64,000 nt of DNA from Trichomonas vaginalis G3 (lineage: Eukaryota > Parabasalia > Trichomonadida > Trichomonadidae), in assembly GCF_026262505.1 (NCBI RefSeq), contig NC_067205.1, forward strand, positions 2,108,001 through 2,172,000, read 5' to 3'. Positions 41,200-49,611 of this stretch are shown one piece after another. Position 1 is the first letter of the stretch. The number at the start of each line of letters is the position of its first letter. The position numbers and the translations under genes were made by a program. Under the pieces are notes generated by a model, which was given only the letters and a program-made list of their open reading frames with translations, made no database searches and was not told the origin of the DNA.

Positions 41200-41566
41200 G
41201 TTTTTCTTTCTTAATTTCTAAAAATCATAGTCATTTTGCCTATCTAACTTTTCTAATCCATTTTAATTTATTTCTTATATGAAATATGCCAAAGGAACAC
41301 CTTTCGATTGGCTGGACTTTCTCTTATCAAAATCAAACACATTCTTCAAAAATTGAAACAAAAAACCGCCAGGACCCGACAAATTTCAAGGAACCAGAAA
41401 AATGTGCTACGTAAATATATTTCCTTTTTTCGATTAAATATTTTATATGATCATGGTATGAGAGGTCATTGTATTATATCAGATATGTAACAAATCCAGG
41501 TTTTGCGTCTCCTTTGTCAAAAAAATTGAGGGTGTGTCAGAAAGCGGAAAGTGCACACTTTACTAC
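41200..41566. other. intergenic region with a solo MITE terminus
   Basis: AT-rich. At about 41532-41559 lies GTGTCAGAAAGCGGAAAGTG followed by CACACT, a close relative of the right terminus of the MITE at 13485. The similarity extends inward (TTGTCAAAAAAATTGAG). I find no matching left end in the preceding 350 bp, so this may be a solo or truncated copy. It ends 8 bp before the next ATG. Confidence 0.55.
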
Positions 41567-42784
41567 ATGAAAAAATTCGGATCTTCATCGATTTTTTACC
41601 TTATACGTCCAACTGAATTAATTGCTATATGTTCTACATTCATAATGCTCACTTCTTTTATTCAGATTCATAATTTCCGACTACAAATATATCATTGGGT
41701 TCCTGCTCAAATGGTCGGGCCAAATTTTACAATGGTTAGCGACCATCCTGATATTTTTACCAACATTACGATAAATGGCTCTTATCCAGGTTTATTAAAC
41801 ACAAATTTCTATTTAATGGTAAATAATCAAAAAGAAACAGATTTTGTTAACATAATTAAGCGTAACCCAGTTTATCATTTTGTCCAAATTCATAAATGCT
41901 ACGTAAATTTTTTCGGACAATTAGTTTTTCAAGATTTCAAATATTTCGAAAGTGATTTGTGGAGAGATCGTCGAGATATAAATTACTATCATGTGGCAGG
42001 ACATTATCATCATATTTACGCAATAGGTTACGGTGAATGCGAAAGAAACTTTGGTCATACATTGGAAGATCTAGCTCAGCCCCTTTTATTCTTTGTTAAA
42101 TATCTACCGAAAGAATATACAAGAGATGTATATTTCCTTTTTAATGGGCTTCCATCAACCTATGAAATAATTTTGAAATTGATGGAAATTCCAGAAGAAA
42201 GGATCATTAGATTAAAACCGCATTGCTACTATTCATGTGACATATGCTCTACTATTGCAAATCCTATTAGTTTCATTAATGCTTACGGAATTCATTCGAA
42301 AAGATTACAGCTATTTTTACATGAAAAGTATAATTTAGACCGAATCAAGCCTACGAGATATGTCTTTATGAATAGAGAATACGATAAGCCTAGATATATC
42401 AAAAACATGGATGAAATATTTAATGAGACAAAGAAAGCTTTTCCTGACATAAATTGGGAGAACCAAACAGATATATACAATCTCACTGAAGCTGCTTCGG
42501 TGTTTGCGTCTATAAAATTCATGTATTCACCAACCGGATCCAATATTTTCAAATGTTATTTAATGCATCCGTTTTCTGTAATGGTCGTTGTTTCTACAAG
42601 ATGTGCTGATAACTCAGCAGCAGCAGCTGCAACACATTGCGATATTTTCATGATTATGTATGCTGGAAATCCTTTAGATCACCACCAATGGGGTGGCGCA
42701 ATTATTGATGTGAAATATGCTATTGAGATGATTAGAAATGGATTGATTTGCTTAAGAGAACGAAAAATTCCAAACATTACTTGA
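41567..42784 (+). CDS. GT61/DUF563-family glycosyltransferase
   Basis: 405 residues from the ATG at 41567; a longer frame starts with GTG inside the MITE-like terminus. An N-terminal hydrophobic segment (residues 12-32) makes it a type II membrane protein, as expected of a Golgi enzyme. The catalytic region shows GT61 marks: GYGECERNFGHTLED near residue 160, RYVFMNREYDKPR near 265, NLTEAASVF and SPTGSN near 325. GT61 enzymes add xylose, N-acetylglucosamine or related sugars to glycans. The donor cannot be read from sequence. It could contribute to the trichomonad surface glycocalyx. Confidence 0.75.
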   Translation: MKKFGSSSIFYLIRPTELIAICSTFIMLTSFIQIHNFRLQIYHWVPAQMVGPNFTMVSDHPDIFTNITINGSYPGLLNTNFYLMVNNQKETDFVNIIKRNPVYHFVQIHKCYVNFFGQLVFQDFKYFESDLWRDRRDINYYHVAGHYHHIYAIGYGECERNFGHTLEDLAQPLLFFVKYLPKEYTRDVYFLFNGLPSTYEIILKLMEIPEERIIRLKPHCYYSCDICSTIANPISFINAYGIHSKRLQLFLHEKYNLDRIKPTRYVFMNREYDKPRYIKNMDEIFNETKKAFPDINWENQTDIYNLTEAASVFASIKFMYSPTGSNIFKCYLMHPFSVMVVVSTRCADNSAAAAATHCDIFMIMYAGNPLDHHQWGGAIIDVKYAIEMIRNGLICLRERKIPNIT

Positions 42785-43995
42785 AATTGTGCAAGCAACA
42801 ACAGGATAATACTAATATTACGCTAAGATTAGTTTATGAGCATAGCTGCTCAAGCATAAGTTTTGCTAATTAGACTGCTTGCCCTGTAAGGTGGACAAAA
42901 GTCCTCACAAAACGTATTTTACTAATATGAGAGTGAAATTTTAAAATATAACATCAGTAATTTAGCTATTTAGCTTTGAAATGTCAGATAAAAAATATAT
43001 AAGCTGCGAGAAGGTCTCCCACACTAAGGGCAAATCGCAAAACCTTCTCATATTAAGTATAGAAGTACTTATATGAGGGAATATAATACAATAGTTTATT
43101 AAGTTTGTTCTCGATGTCTATCTTAAATTCATAATGAGTTTCTTTCCAACTTTGAGTATAATGCCTTGCGTACATAAAATATATCTTCTATATGTTAACA
43201 GTATAAATAAAATACATTTACCATATAAGTTTGTTGATTAATTAAGCTATTTCAAAACGTCTCATTCATAACTGATATGAAAATGAAGAATATGAGATAA
43301 TATTTGCATATTACTATGGGTACAAAGTATGTTAGCATTGATATTAATCTCAGATATTGTAAAAAAAAATTAAAAAATAATTAAAATATGAAACTAACTT
43401 ACAGACATGTATTAGAATATGGTTATGAAAGTTTTGATTTGCTGATTAAAAATTTAGTGAATCTAGCTTTATTGATGAAAATTGAATTGAAAATGCCAGA
43501 AACTAAGAAAAATGGCATGAATTGGATAGGAGATCATCCGTATTTGTTTATATTAATATGGGAAATCAATCAAATGATGTAATCAAACAATTTTATTTGT
43601 CGAATATTCCATAATTCGTTTCATTCAATATAATTGCAACATACTCGAATAAATTAGAAATAGTGCGAAATATTGAGATTATTCACCGATTCAGAATCCG
43701 TCGAATATTCGAGAGTAATGAGAAAACCGAGTATTAATTAATTTCTTTTAATTTTTTTTTAAATTTATTATAAATAAACGATCGACTATTTTAAATGTGG
43801 TCATTCATTTCTATCAGCGCGCTCCGCGCGCCGATAGAAATGAACGTGTATATATATATACAAACACCTGGACACATTTCAAAAAGCATTGTAGAATCTG
43901 ATTTTATTTCTATATTTTATAAAATTAATATATGTTTGTATGGGAAATTCGGGAGATTCAAAACTCAAAAATTAAAACTCGATAATTTTAATATA

Positions 43996-43998
<3 letters not shown>
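42785..43998. other. 1.2-kb intergenic region before Maverick copy B
   Basis: AT-rich with no supported gene; a 64-codon frame at 43388-43582 has no recognisable content. GAGAAGGT and ACCTTCTC (43017-43051) form a loose hairpin. A strong hairpin lies at 43804-43844, followed by a TATATATATA run. The region ends in a 39-A tract. Confidence 0.45.
43804..43844. repeat. strong hairpin with GC-rich tip
   Basis: TTCATTTCTATC pairs with GATAGAAATGAA across an inner GCGCGC-TCC-GCGCGC hairpin, giving about 18 paired bases. It is the only GC-rich patch in this region. It could be a terminator-like structure or a short palindromic element. Confidence 0.8.
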
Positions 43999-44029
<31 letters not shown>

Positions 44030-44037
44030 TAGTGGGG
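43999..44037. repeat. 39-bp poly-A tract at Maverick boundary
   Basis: An uninterrupted run of A directly outside the terminal repeat of copy B. Copy A has 12 T at the mirrored position, so the tract belongs to, or is preferred by, the element end. Confidence 0.9.
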
Positions 44038-44093
44038 CTTCCAGGCACTTCGTGCCTTCTAGCCCTGATGATGTTTTAGTATCAATGAAGTTC
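44038..44093 (+). repeat. terminal inverted repeat, left end of Maverick copy B
   Basis: Starts GGTAGTGGGGCTTCCAGGCA and contains the hairpin GGCACTTCGTGCC. It matches the reversed 6507-6562 for about 56 bp and then diverges. Confidence 0.88.
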
Positions 44094-44139
44094 TTATATA
44101 TACGGGTCTTCCAGGAGCTTTTCACAAATTATATATGTT

Positions 44140-44270
44140 TTCATGTTTTGTCAAACATGAACGTACATGTTTTGTCAAGACTTCTTCTTCGTAAATGTTT
44201 TGTCAAGACTTCTTCGTAAATGTTTTGTCAAACATGAACGTAAATGTTTTGTCAAGACTTCATCGTAATG
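44140..44270 (+). repeat. direct repeats of ATGTTTTGTCAAGACTTCTT type
   Basis: Several copies of a 20-25 bp unit (TTTTGTCAAGACTTC, TTTTGTCAAACATGAACGTA) separated by CGTAAATG or CGTACATG. The same units return at 44366-44400 and 52262-52395, each time beside the GATC palindromes. Confidence 0.8.
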
Positions 44271-44298
44271 AGTGTAAAGGACCCAAAAATAATGTTTA

Positions 44299-44345
44299 GG
44301 TGAAGAGGTGAGATCTCACCCGTTTTTTCACCTGTTTTCTCACCC
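44299..44345 (+). repeat. GATC palindrome 1 (family b, GGTGAGATCTCACC)
   Basis: The core 44307-44320 is a perfect 14-bp palindrome with GATC at 44312. An outer GGTGA pairs with TCACC, with two extra TTTTTCACC-type half units. It lies 217 bp before the methyltransferase ATG. Confidence 0.85.
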
Positions 44346-44430
44346 TCATGAATTTTCATGATTTCATCGTAAATGTTTTGTCAAGACTTCTTCTTCGTAA
44401 TGAGTGTAAAGGACCCAAAAATATAATTTA

Positions 44431-44476
44431 GGGTAGAAGGTTAGATCTAACCTCTTTTCTAACCTCTTTTCTACCC
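44431..44476 (+). repeat. GATC palindrome 2 (family a, GGTTAGATCTAACC)
   Basis: GATC at 44444. Outer GGGTAGA and TCTACCC pair; two TCTTTTCTA(A/C)CC half units follow the core. It ends 85 bp before the methyltransferase ATG. Confidence 0.88.
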
Positions 44477-44561
44477 TCTTGAATTTTCATGATTTCTTCG
44501 TAAATGTTTTGTCACTTTTCTGTCACTTTTCAGGAAAAAACATTTTTATTATTATATATAA

Positions 44562-45380
44562 ATGAATTTTACAAAACCACCGTTACCGTTCTTTGGAAAT
44601 AAGAGTAGATGTAAAGATATTATATTGAGAGAACTTAAGAAACTACCGAATGGTCTAACATTTGTAGATTTGTTCGGTGGAAGTTTCTATATATCCCATT
44701 TGTGCCATATAATATTCCCAGACTCAAAGATTATATGCAATGACTTCGACAACTATATGAACCGTCTCAAACATATACCAGATACAAACAATATATTGAA
44801 AGAGTTGAAAGAAAAGATACCTATAGGTAAGATGGAACGTATACCATTAGATAAGAAAAATATTGTGAGAGAGGTTTTGAAAAAAGCAGAATATATAGAC
44901 TGGGATAGTATATCTGCTAGACTATTATATAGTGGTTCTATAAGAGTTCATGACATTGAAACACTTATGTCAAAAGTTTTATATCTTAACTATACAAATG
45001 TTTTCAAAGAGGACATAGAAAAATATATTGAGGGTATAGAGTTTGTGAGATGTCATTGGACAGATTTGTATGAAAAATATAAAGACAAGGAAAATGTTTT
45101 CTTTATAGTGGACCCACCGTTCTATAACACATGGGATTTTCAATACCAAGTAGACTGGACTTTGAGAGACTCTTTAGAAACTTTAGACGTTTTACATAAC
45201 CATCCATGCTTTTACTTTACATCCGATAAAAGTGGTTTGGAAACCGTTATGAGATGGTTAGAGGACATACATGACTATGAGTTTAGATATGACAAGATAG
45301 AATATGAGAGAGGTCCTATAAACTGGAGAAAGTGTCACAATAAAGAAATTTTATTAGTAAGTAAATGTGGTTTGAAATAG
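44562..45380 (+). CDS. Dam-like (D12 class) DNA adenine-N6 methyltransferase
   Basis: 272 residues. D12-class order of motifs: PPLPFFGNKSR (motif X, residues 6-16), FVDLFGGSFYIS (motif I, AdoMet binding, about 35-46), a CNDFDNY acidic turn after it, and VDPPFYN (motif IV catalytic DPPF, 184-187; DPPY in Dam). A late FYFTSDK strand follows. It would transfer methyl from AdoMet to adenine N6; Dam, DpnII and T4 Dam of this class use GATC, but the target here is not shown by sequence. The ATG follows a TTTTTATTATTATATATAA promoter-like run, and two GATC-centred palindromes lie just upstream. Its stop overlaps the next small gene. No endonuclease gene is adjacent. Confidence 0.87.
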   Translation: MNFTKPPLPFFGNKSRCKDIILRELKKLPNGLTFVDLFGGSFYISHLCHIIFPDSKIICNDFDNYMNRLKHIPDTNNILKELKEKIPIGKMERIPLDKKNIVREVLKKAEYIDWDSISARLLYSGSIRVHDIETLMSKVLYLNYTNVFKEDIEKYIEGIEFVRCHWTDLYEKYKDKENVFFIVDPPFYNTWDFQYQVDWTLRDSLETLDVLHNHPCFYFTSDKSGLETVMRWLEDIHDYEFRYDKIEYERGPINWRKCHNKEILLVSKCGLK

Positions 45381-45496
45381 GACTACTTGTTTTAGGTTTT
45401 TTCCATTGTGTCATTTATTTCTTTGACGTGGCAGAAAAGTACAGAGAATATGAAGATGAACCAATGCCTGCAAATGTTCAGTATATGTACTCGTAA
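45365..45496 (+). CDS. 43-aa single-pass membrane protein
   Basis: A small gene overlapping the methyltransferase end by 16 bp. MWFEIGLLVLGFFHCVIYFF is one hydrophobic helix, followed by an acidic and Met-rich tail ending VQYMYS. A membrane-anchored virion or release protein would fit. It has no known family. The support is the clean helix and the overlap spacing typical of this element. Confidence 0.5.
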   Translation: MWFEIGLLVLGFFHCVIYFFDVAEKYREYEDEPMPANVQYMYS

Positions 45497-45519
45497 GAGA
45501 TATTTTTATCTAATATTAA

Positions 45520-45882
45520 ATGGACGCACAGAACTTAGCGAATGCACAGCAACCTGGACAACCAAACCCAGAGAATATTCCAAATGAAGTTAGAATACAA
45601 ACTGCAATGGCAAACTATGGTCAAGTGCCAACAGATGTACAAATGCAAACTGCCATGTCAAATGACGCTGCGTTAGGTTTGCCACCATGGTATGCAAATA
45701 TGAGATGGAAAGAGTTTTATACAAACCCTGAAGTGGGATATAAACAACTTTATGCAGATGACGCGAACACAGGAGTTGACCCAGAATATGTTTTCTACCA
45801 GAGGAGAAACAGAATGTATGAGCTCCAGTTAAAGAATGCTATGGAACTCAACAGGAAACGTAAGAGACTAGGCGGACATTAG
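45520..45882 (+). CDS. unknown Maverick protein (120 aa)
   Basis: Pro/Gln/Asn-rich N-terminus, two partial repeats (IQTAMANYGQVPTDVQMQTA), an aromatic middle (PPWYANMRWKEFY) and a basic end (NRKRKRLGGH). The ATG follows TTTTTATCTAATATTAA, the promoter-like stretch used across the element. No domain is recognised. The basic C-terminus ending Gly-Gly-His could suit a packaged core protein, or processing by a Gly-Gly-cutting adenain-like protease, but no such protease is seen in the window. Confidence 0.55.
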   Translation: MDAQNLANAQQPGQPNPENIPNEVRIQTAMANYGQVPTDVQMQTAMSNDAALGLPPWYANMRWKEFYTNPEVGYKQLYADDANTGVDPEYVFYQRRNRMYELQLKNAMELNRKRKRLGGH

Positions 45883-45900
45883 ATTTTTACATATAGTAAA

Positions 45901-46143
45901 ATGGGTTTCTTCAGTAAGATAGGAAACTTCTTCAGAAGAGTTGGAAGAGGTATATGGACTGGAATAAAAACCGTAGGAAGAGGAATTTGGAACGGAGTCA
46001 AAAATATTGGTAAAAGAGTAGGTCAGTTCGTTGGTATTATACCTAAAGACCCTGAACCAGAAGAACAAGCTCCTGTTATACAACAGCCTGAACCTGCACC
46101 ACAGTCTAGTTGGCAACCAAATCCAACACCTCAACCGTATTAA
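45901..46143 (+). CDS. small amphipathic protein, candidate membrane-active minor virion protein
   Basis: 80 residues. The N-terminal 45 form a basic amphipathic helix with aromatic Phe/Trp and repeated GRGIW(T/N)G(I/V)K units; the C-terminal half is Pro/Gln-rich. This layout resembles membrane-active minor proteins such as adenovirus pVI in general design only; no homology is claimed. The protein at 49372 has a similar plan. The ATG follows TTTTTACATATAGTAAA. Confidence 0.55.
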   Translation: MGFFSKIGNFFRRVGRGIWTGIKTVGRGIWNGVKNIGKRVGQFVGIIPKDPEPEEQAPVIQQPEPAPQSSWQPNPTPQPY

Positions 46144-46147
46144 AAAA

Positions 46148-46996
46148 TTATATTTTTACCGTTCGATAGTAGTTGTATATGAAACTAAGTTCTAAGTAAA
46201 ACGCATGGTATAATGGAATTATTCTTTTTCTTCCATCTGTAGTAAACCATACTTGAAAGTCTGAAATACTTCCACTTGGTGGTTCGTATAACTTTGTAGG
46301 TTTTTCGTAAAAGTCATTTGCCAAGCATAAAAAAGAGTTTTGGGCGCCAGAAAATGAAGCATGAACAATAATAGCATCTTGGTCGAAAACATTTTCATAT
46401 GTTCCATTAGGGTTTTCGACTTCATAAAAGTCTGGGTGTACTGGATATGCTGCAGGCTGATTTAACATCCTCATAAATCTATACCATGCCAAGTTGTTAT
46501 ATTTTGTAGAAATATAAACGTTTTCTCCAAGGTCTTCTATTCTATTGATTTTAACAGTTGCATTTTTCCTGTCATAAATAATATCGAGATGGTATTCTCC
46601 TTCGTCAATGTTATACTGTTTTGCATATTCGATATAGATATCGTTTATTTTTTCTTGAAAAGCTTGAAGAGTTGTTTCTAAGTTTACAAGCAAACTAACT
46701 TGTAAAAGTTTTCCCTGTTCAAATTTCTCATACATACGTTTTTCTTTGTTATAGTATCGAACTTCAAAACCGACCGTAAATGGGAAAACATGTATGGCTT
46801 CTGAAATGAACTTCATTCTACGAAAGCCAATAGCTTTTGTGACAGATGGGTCTCTTAGCCATCTTAATGGGTAGTCAAAACGATAGCCTTCATGCTTTAC
46901 GGTCTCTGTCTCAAACTTTTGACCGACATTAGTAAAAAGTTCATCTAATGGTTTAGTTGTAGCAACTCTTGAATTTTCTTTTTCTATTGGAAGCAT
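46148..46996 (-). CDS. unknown Maverick protein (282 aa), intact paralogue of 50691-51549
   Basis: Begins MLPIEKENSRVATTKPLDEL. The central part is mixed alpha/beta; the C-terminal third holds the best conserved block (SGSISDFQVWFTTDG, LYHAFYLELSFIYNYYR). A broken paralogue lies 4.5 kb away with the same start and the same C-terminal block, so the family is duplicated within the element. No known domain; a virion or assembly protein is possible. It shares an 18-bp spacer with the fibre-like gene on the other strand. Confidence 0.6.
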   Translation of the reverse strand: MLPIEKENSRVATTKPLDELFTNVGQKFETETVKHEGYRFDYPLRWLRDPSVTKAIGFRRMKFISEAIHVFPFTVGFEVRYYNKEKRMYEKFEQGKLLQVSLLVNLETTLQAFQEKINDIYIEYAKQYNIDEGEYHLDIIYDRKNATVKINRIEDLGENVYISTKYNNLAWYRFMRMLNQPAAYPVHPDFYEVENPNGTYENVFDQDAIIVHASFSGAQNSFLCLANDFYEKPTKLYEPPSGSISDFQVWFTTDGRKRIIPLYHAFYLELSFIYNYYRTVKI

Positions 46997-47014
46997 ATTT
47001 TATCTAGAATAAAA
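46997..47014. promoter_or_regulatory. 18-bp palindromic bidirectional promoter-like spacer
   Basis: Reads ATTTTATCTAGAATAAAA, nearly a perfect palindrome around TCTAGA. It is all that separates the divergent ATGs at 46996 and 47015. Confidence 0.65.
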
Positions 47015-48400
47015 ATGTCGAAAGATATTGCTTCCATGAGAGAAATACAACACAACCGACAACTCATTATGCAAGCTCTAAATAAGAACACAACAAACTT
47101 TTCAAACTATTCTAAGATATCTGAGTCATTGAAAGAAGGAAACTTAAAACTGACATTAAACCCTTTAACAGATGAGTTTCTATTTCAAGACAAGAAGAAC
47201 AATACTGTCTGTATAAATCCAACAAAAGGAACTTTAAACGAGAAACCTATAAATGAACTTCTTTTGAAAGCAGATGTTGACAACAAAGCTGACAAAGAAT
47301 ATGTAGACGATGCAATAGCAAAAGAAGAAGAAAGAGCTAACAATGCTTATGCAACAAAAGAACATACTCATCCTGAACTAGCAGACAAAACATATGTTGA
47401 CAATAAAATGTCAAGTGAAGTGACAAGAGCTGAAAACGAATATTCTAAAAAGACTCATATACATTCTATATCTGAAATAACAGACTTAAACGTTAGCCTT
47501 GAAAATAAGGTAGATAAGGGACTTATGGCTAGTGTGTTAGTGAAGAAGGCGGATAAGGAATATGTGGATGAAAAAGATAAAGAAATTATAGAAAGGGTTG
47601 ACTGGTACCATGAACGGACATCAAAGATTTTAAAAACTAAAGCCGATACAGGATGGGTTTCAGGATGTTTAGACCTTAAAGCAGATAAAACTTATGTTAA
47701 CGATGAGTTAGAGAAGAAAGCAGATAAGACTCATACACATACAAGTTTTACAACTGTTAGAGCAGACGACATAATACTGAACTTTGACCTTGGTTCAAGT
47801 GCACCTTTAGAGAATCCGAGTACAAGCGTAAAAGATACTCTTAACAATTTAGATAAGAGTTGCAGGAACATTGAAAGTCATGCCAGAAACTTTGAAGCAT
47901 ATGAACTACCCGCAATGTTAGATAAGAAAGCAGACAAAACAGAGCTTCAAACATTAAAGACAGAAATACTTCAAACATTATATCCTATAGGCTCTATTTA
48001 TACGTCAATGAACTCTACCAGACCAGAAGTAGTACTTGGTTTTGGAACTTGGACTCAAATAGTCGACAGGTTTTTGTATTGTGCAAACTCTTCAAAGGAA
48101 ACAGGTGGAAGTAAAACGATTTCAGGTGAAAATTTACCTGCACATAGTCACTACATAGATTTAAGTACATCTCAAGCAGGTTGGCATAAGCATAGATATT
48201 GGGATTGGTCAGCAATGACAAAAGGTAAAGGATATGATGTTAAAGACAACGTTAAGTTTGCTATAAATTGTTACTGGAGTAACACTGAGGGAGGAGGAAA
48301 CCATACACATCGCGTTTCAGGATATACGCAAACAACGGGACAAAGTAAAGACTACATGCCACCTTACATGACAGTTTACGCATGGTATAGAAATGCTTAG
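47015..48400 (+). CDS. phage tail-fibre-like receptor-binding protein
   Basis: 461 residues. The first 310 are repeats of the (K)ADK(T/E)YVD type (near residues 92, 129, 187 and 230), a trimeric coiled-coil/fibre pattern of phage tail fibres. From Y323 (LYPIGSIYTSMNSTRPE, GFGTWTQIVDRFLY) to the end (MPPYMTVYAWYRNA) it matches the phage tail collar/fibre tip plan. Six His-x-His pairs (117/119, 148/150, 240/242, 377/379, 391/393, 430/432) resemble the metal-binding HxH of the T4 gp37 tip. It would project from the capsid and bind a host surface. Transfer from a bacteriophage is likely. It shares its promoter-like spacer with the 282-residue gene. Confidence 0.82.
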   Translation: MSKDIASMREIQHNRQLIMQALNKNTTNFSNYSKISESLKEGNLKLTLNPLTDEFLFQDKKNNTVCINPTKGTLNEKPINELLLKADVDNKADKEYVDDAIAKEEERANNAYATKEHTHPELADKTYVDNKMSSEVTRAENEYSKKTHIHSISEITDLNVSLENKVDKGLMASVLVKKADKEYVDEKDKEIIERVDWYHERTSKILKTKADTGWVSGCLDLKADKTYVNDELEKKADKTHTHTSFTTVRADDIILNFDLGSSAPLENPSTSVKDTLNNLDKSCRNIESHARNFEAYELPAMLDKKADKTELQTLKTEILQTLYPIGSIYTSMNSTRPEVVLGFGTWTQIVDRFLYCANSSKETGGSKTISGENLPAHSHYIDLSTSQAGWHKHRYWDWSAMTKGKGYDVKDNVKFAINCYWSNTEGGGNHTHRVSGYTQTTGQSKDYMPPYMTVYAWYRNA

Positions 48401-49355
48401 TCGTCATTTTCAACTTCTTTAGCATATTCGTCAGGAGTTGTCTTATATTTGTTAGGAACTGTCTTTGAAAGTATACCACCTTGAACTTTGACAAGTTTGA
48501 AACGAGGTCTGACAATAGTAGTTTTATCTTCTGCTTGCAGTGTGTACATTTTGCCATGTTTGCCTAAAACTTCATAATATTCTCTTGTATACTTTCTTCT
48601 ATTTTTACGAACACGAATGTGAGTACCTGTCGGGTTCCCATTGTTGTCATAGTCAATAGTATTTTCATATGGGTCGCGTTTAGGTATTTCTATTTTTACT
48701 TTGTCACCTTTCTGAAGTTTGAAGCCCGGCATTCTTTCTTGTTTGTCTCTTTTGACTAAATTATTAAATATATAGTCTTTCTCTAAGTCAGGGTTATTTT
48801 TCATTTCTTCGGGGGAGTGGTTTCCCAAACCTTTTTGTTTACGGCTATTGTAAATATTTAAAACTTGTCTCATCTTTGCCATGGAGAAGTGTCTATATTT
48901 GTCGTCATATGACATTTCATTTGCTTCACCACCTTGTGGTTGGTTTAAGTCTCTTAACATTTTTATACAACCGTCAATGACACCAAGAGCAGAATGGTTT
49001 TGGTCGACAATGAAATATTGGTTTACATTTTTTGAACGCAGATAGTTTTTTACATCATCTGATTTGAAAGAACTTTCACAGTCAGATGTCAGTTTTGTTG
49101 GATGGTATTTGTCAACGAATATTGTCAAAGCTGCTAAGATATCTAAAATATTTTTGGACTGTAATGGTATGGCTTCACAGTATCTTGTGTTTTGACCGAC
49201 AAATATTAGCCAGTATGGTGGTCCATCTTCTCTATACCTCGGAATGTTTTCCAAGATATCCATAACCAAGCATTTGGTGTTGAACTAAAGATTTTTATCA
49301 TGAGTGCTTTCTTTGTCGCTTTAGAAACATAGGGGTCCTTGTTTGGATTCGTCAT
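48397..49355 (-). pseudogene. rve-family (retroviral-like) integrase, N-terminally truncated
   Basis: The 291-codon open part (48397-49269) holds the integrase core: D in VMDILENI near its start, D in SDCESSF, then HSALGVIDGCIKML exactly 35 residues on, where retroviral integrases have GVVES. The third catalytic residue is thus Asp, not Glu. A chromodomain-like basic C-terminal part follows (RRKYTREYYEVLGKHGKMY). No ATG opens this frame before the first catalytic Asp. A start with promoter (MTNPNKDPYVSKATKKA) lies at 49355 in another frame, so the N-terminal zinc domain and junction seem lost. It overlaps the fibre gene stop by 4 bp. It inserts Maverick DNA when intact. Confidence 0.75.
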
Positions 49356-49371
49356 TTTTATCCTATAAGAA
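49356..49371. promoter_or_regulatory. 16-bp bidirectional promoter-like spacer
   Basis: TTTTATCCTATAAGAA between the integrase start (49355, minus) and the gene at 49372 (plus). It is close in form to the spacers at 2529 and 46997. Confidence 0.6.
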
Positions 49372-49611
49372 ATGGGTTTATTTGGCGCATTAGCAGGAGT
49401 TGCATCCAGATTTTTGCCCGCAGTGGGAACAATAGCCAGAGGTGTATTTGGAGTTGGAAGGAAGATTTTGAGTACATTAGGTATACTTAAAGAGAAAGCA
49501 CAACCTATTATACAAACTGTACAGAAAGGTTGGGATGTAGCACGAGATGCAACAAATCTTATTCCAAATCCTGAAACAAGAGGAAAAGTTCAAGATGGAT
49601 GGACAATGTAG
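49372..49611 (+). CDS. small amphipathic Gly-rich protein, candidate membrane-active
   Basis: 79 residues with MGLFGALAGVASRFLPAV, GTIARGVFGVGRKILSTLGIL and a polar end. The plan is like that of the 80-residue protein at 45901: amphipathic start, then a polar tail. The frame ends at TAG right after GKVQDGW, while the overlapping frame 49599-49772 continues with a Tyr/Asn/Gln-rich tail. The two probably formed one gene before a one-base shift. No known domain. Confidence 0.5.
   Translation: MGLFGALAGVASRFLPAVGTIARGVFGVGRKILSTLGILKEKAQPIIQTVQKGWDVARDATNLIPNPETRGKVQDGWTM

Noticed and set aside
43010-43060. Possible structured RNA (GAGAAGGT...ACCTTCTC)
   Set aside because: Only eight paired bases, and no tRNA, snRNA or other RNA signature around it.
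43795-44079. Plus-strand ORF with a poly-Lys run
   Set aside because: It runs through the hairpin, the 39-A tract and the terminal repeat, so it is not a gene. The poly-A is also not a retroposon tail, since copy A has the same tract mirrored at its own end.
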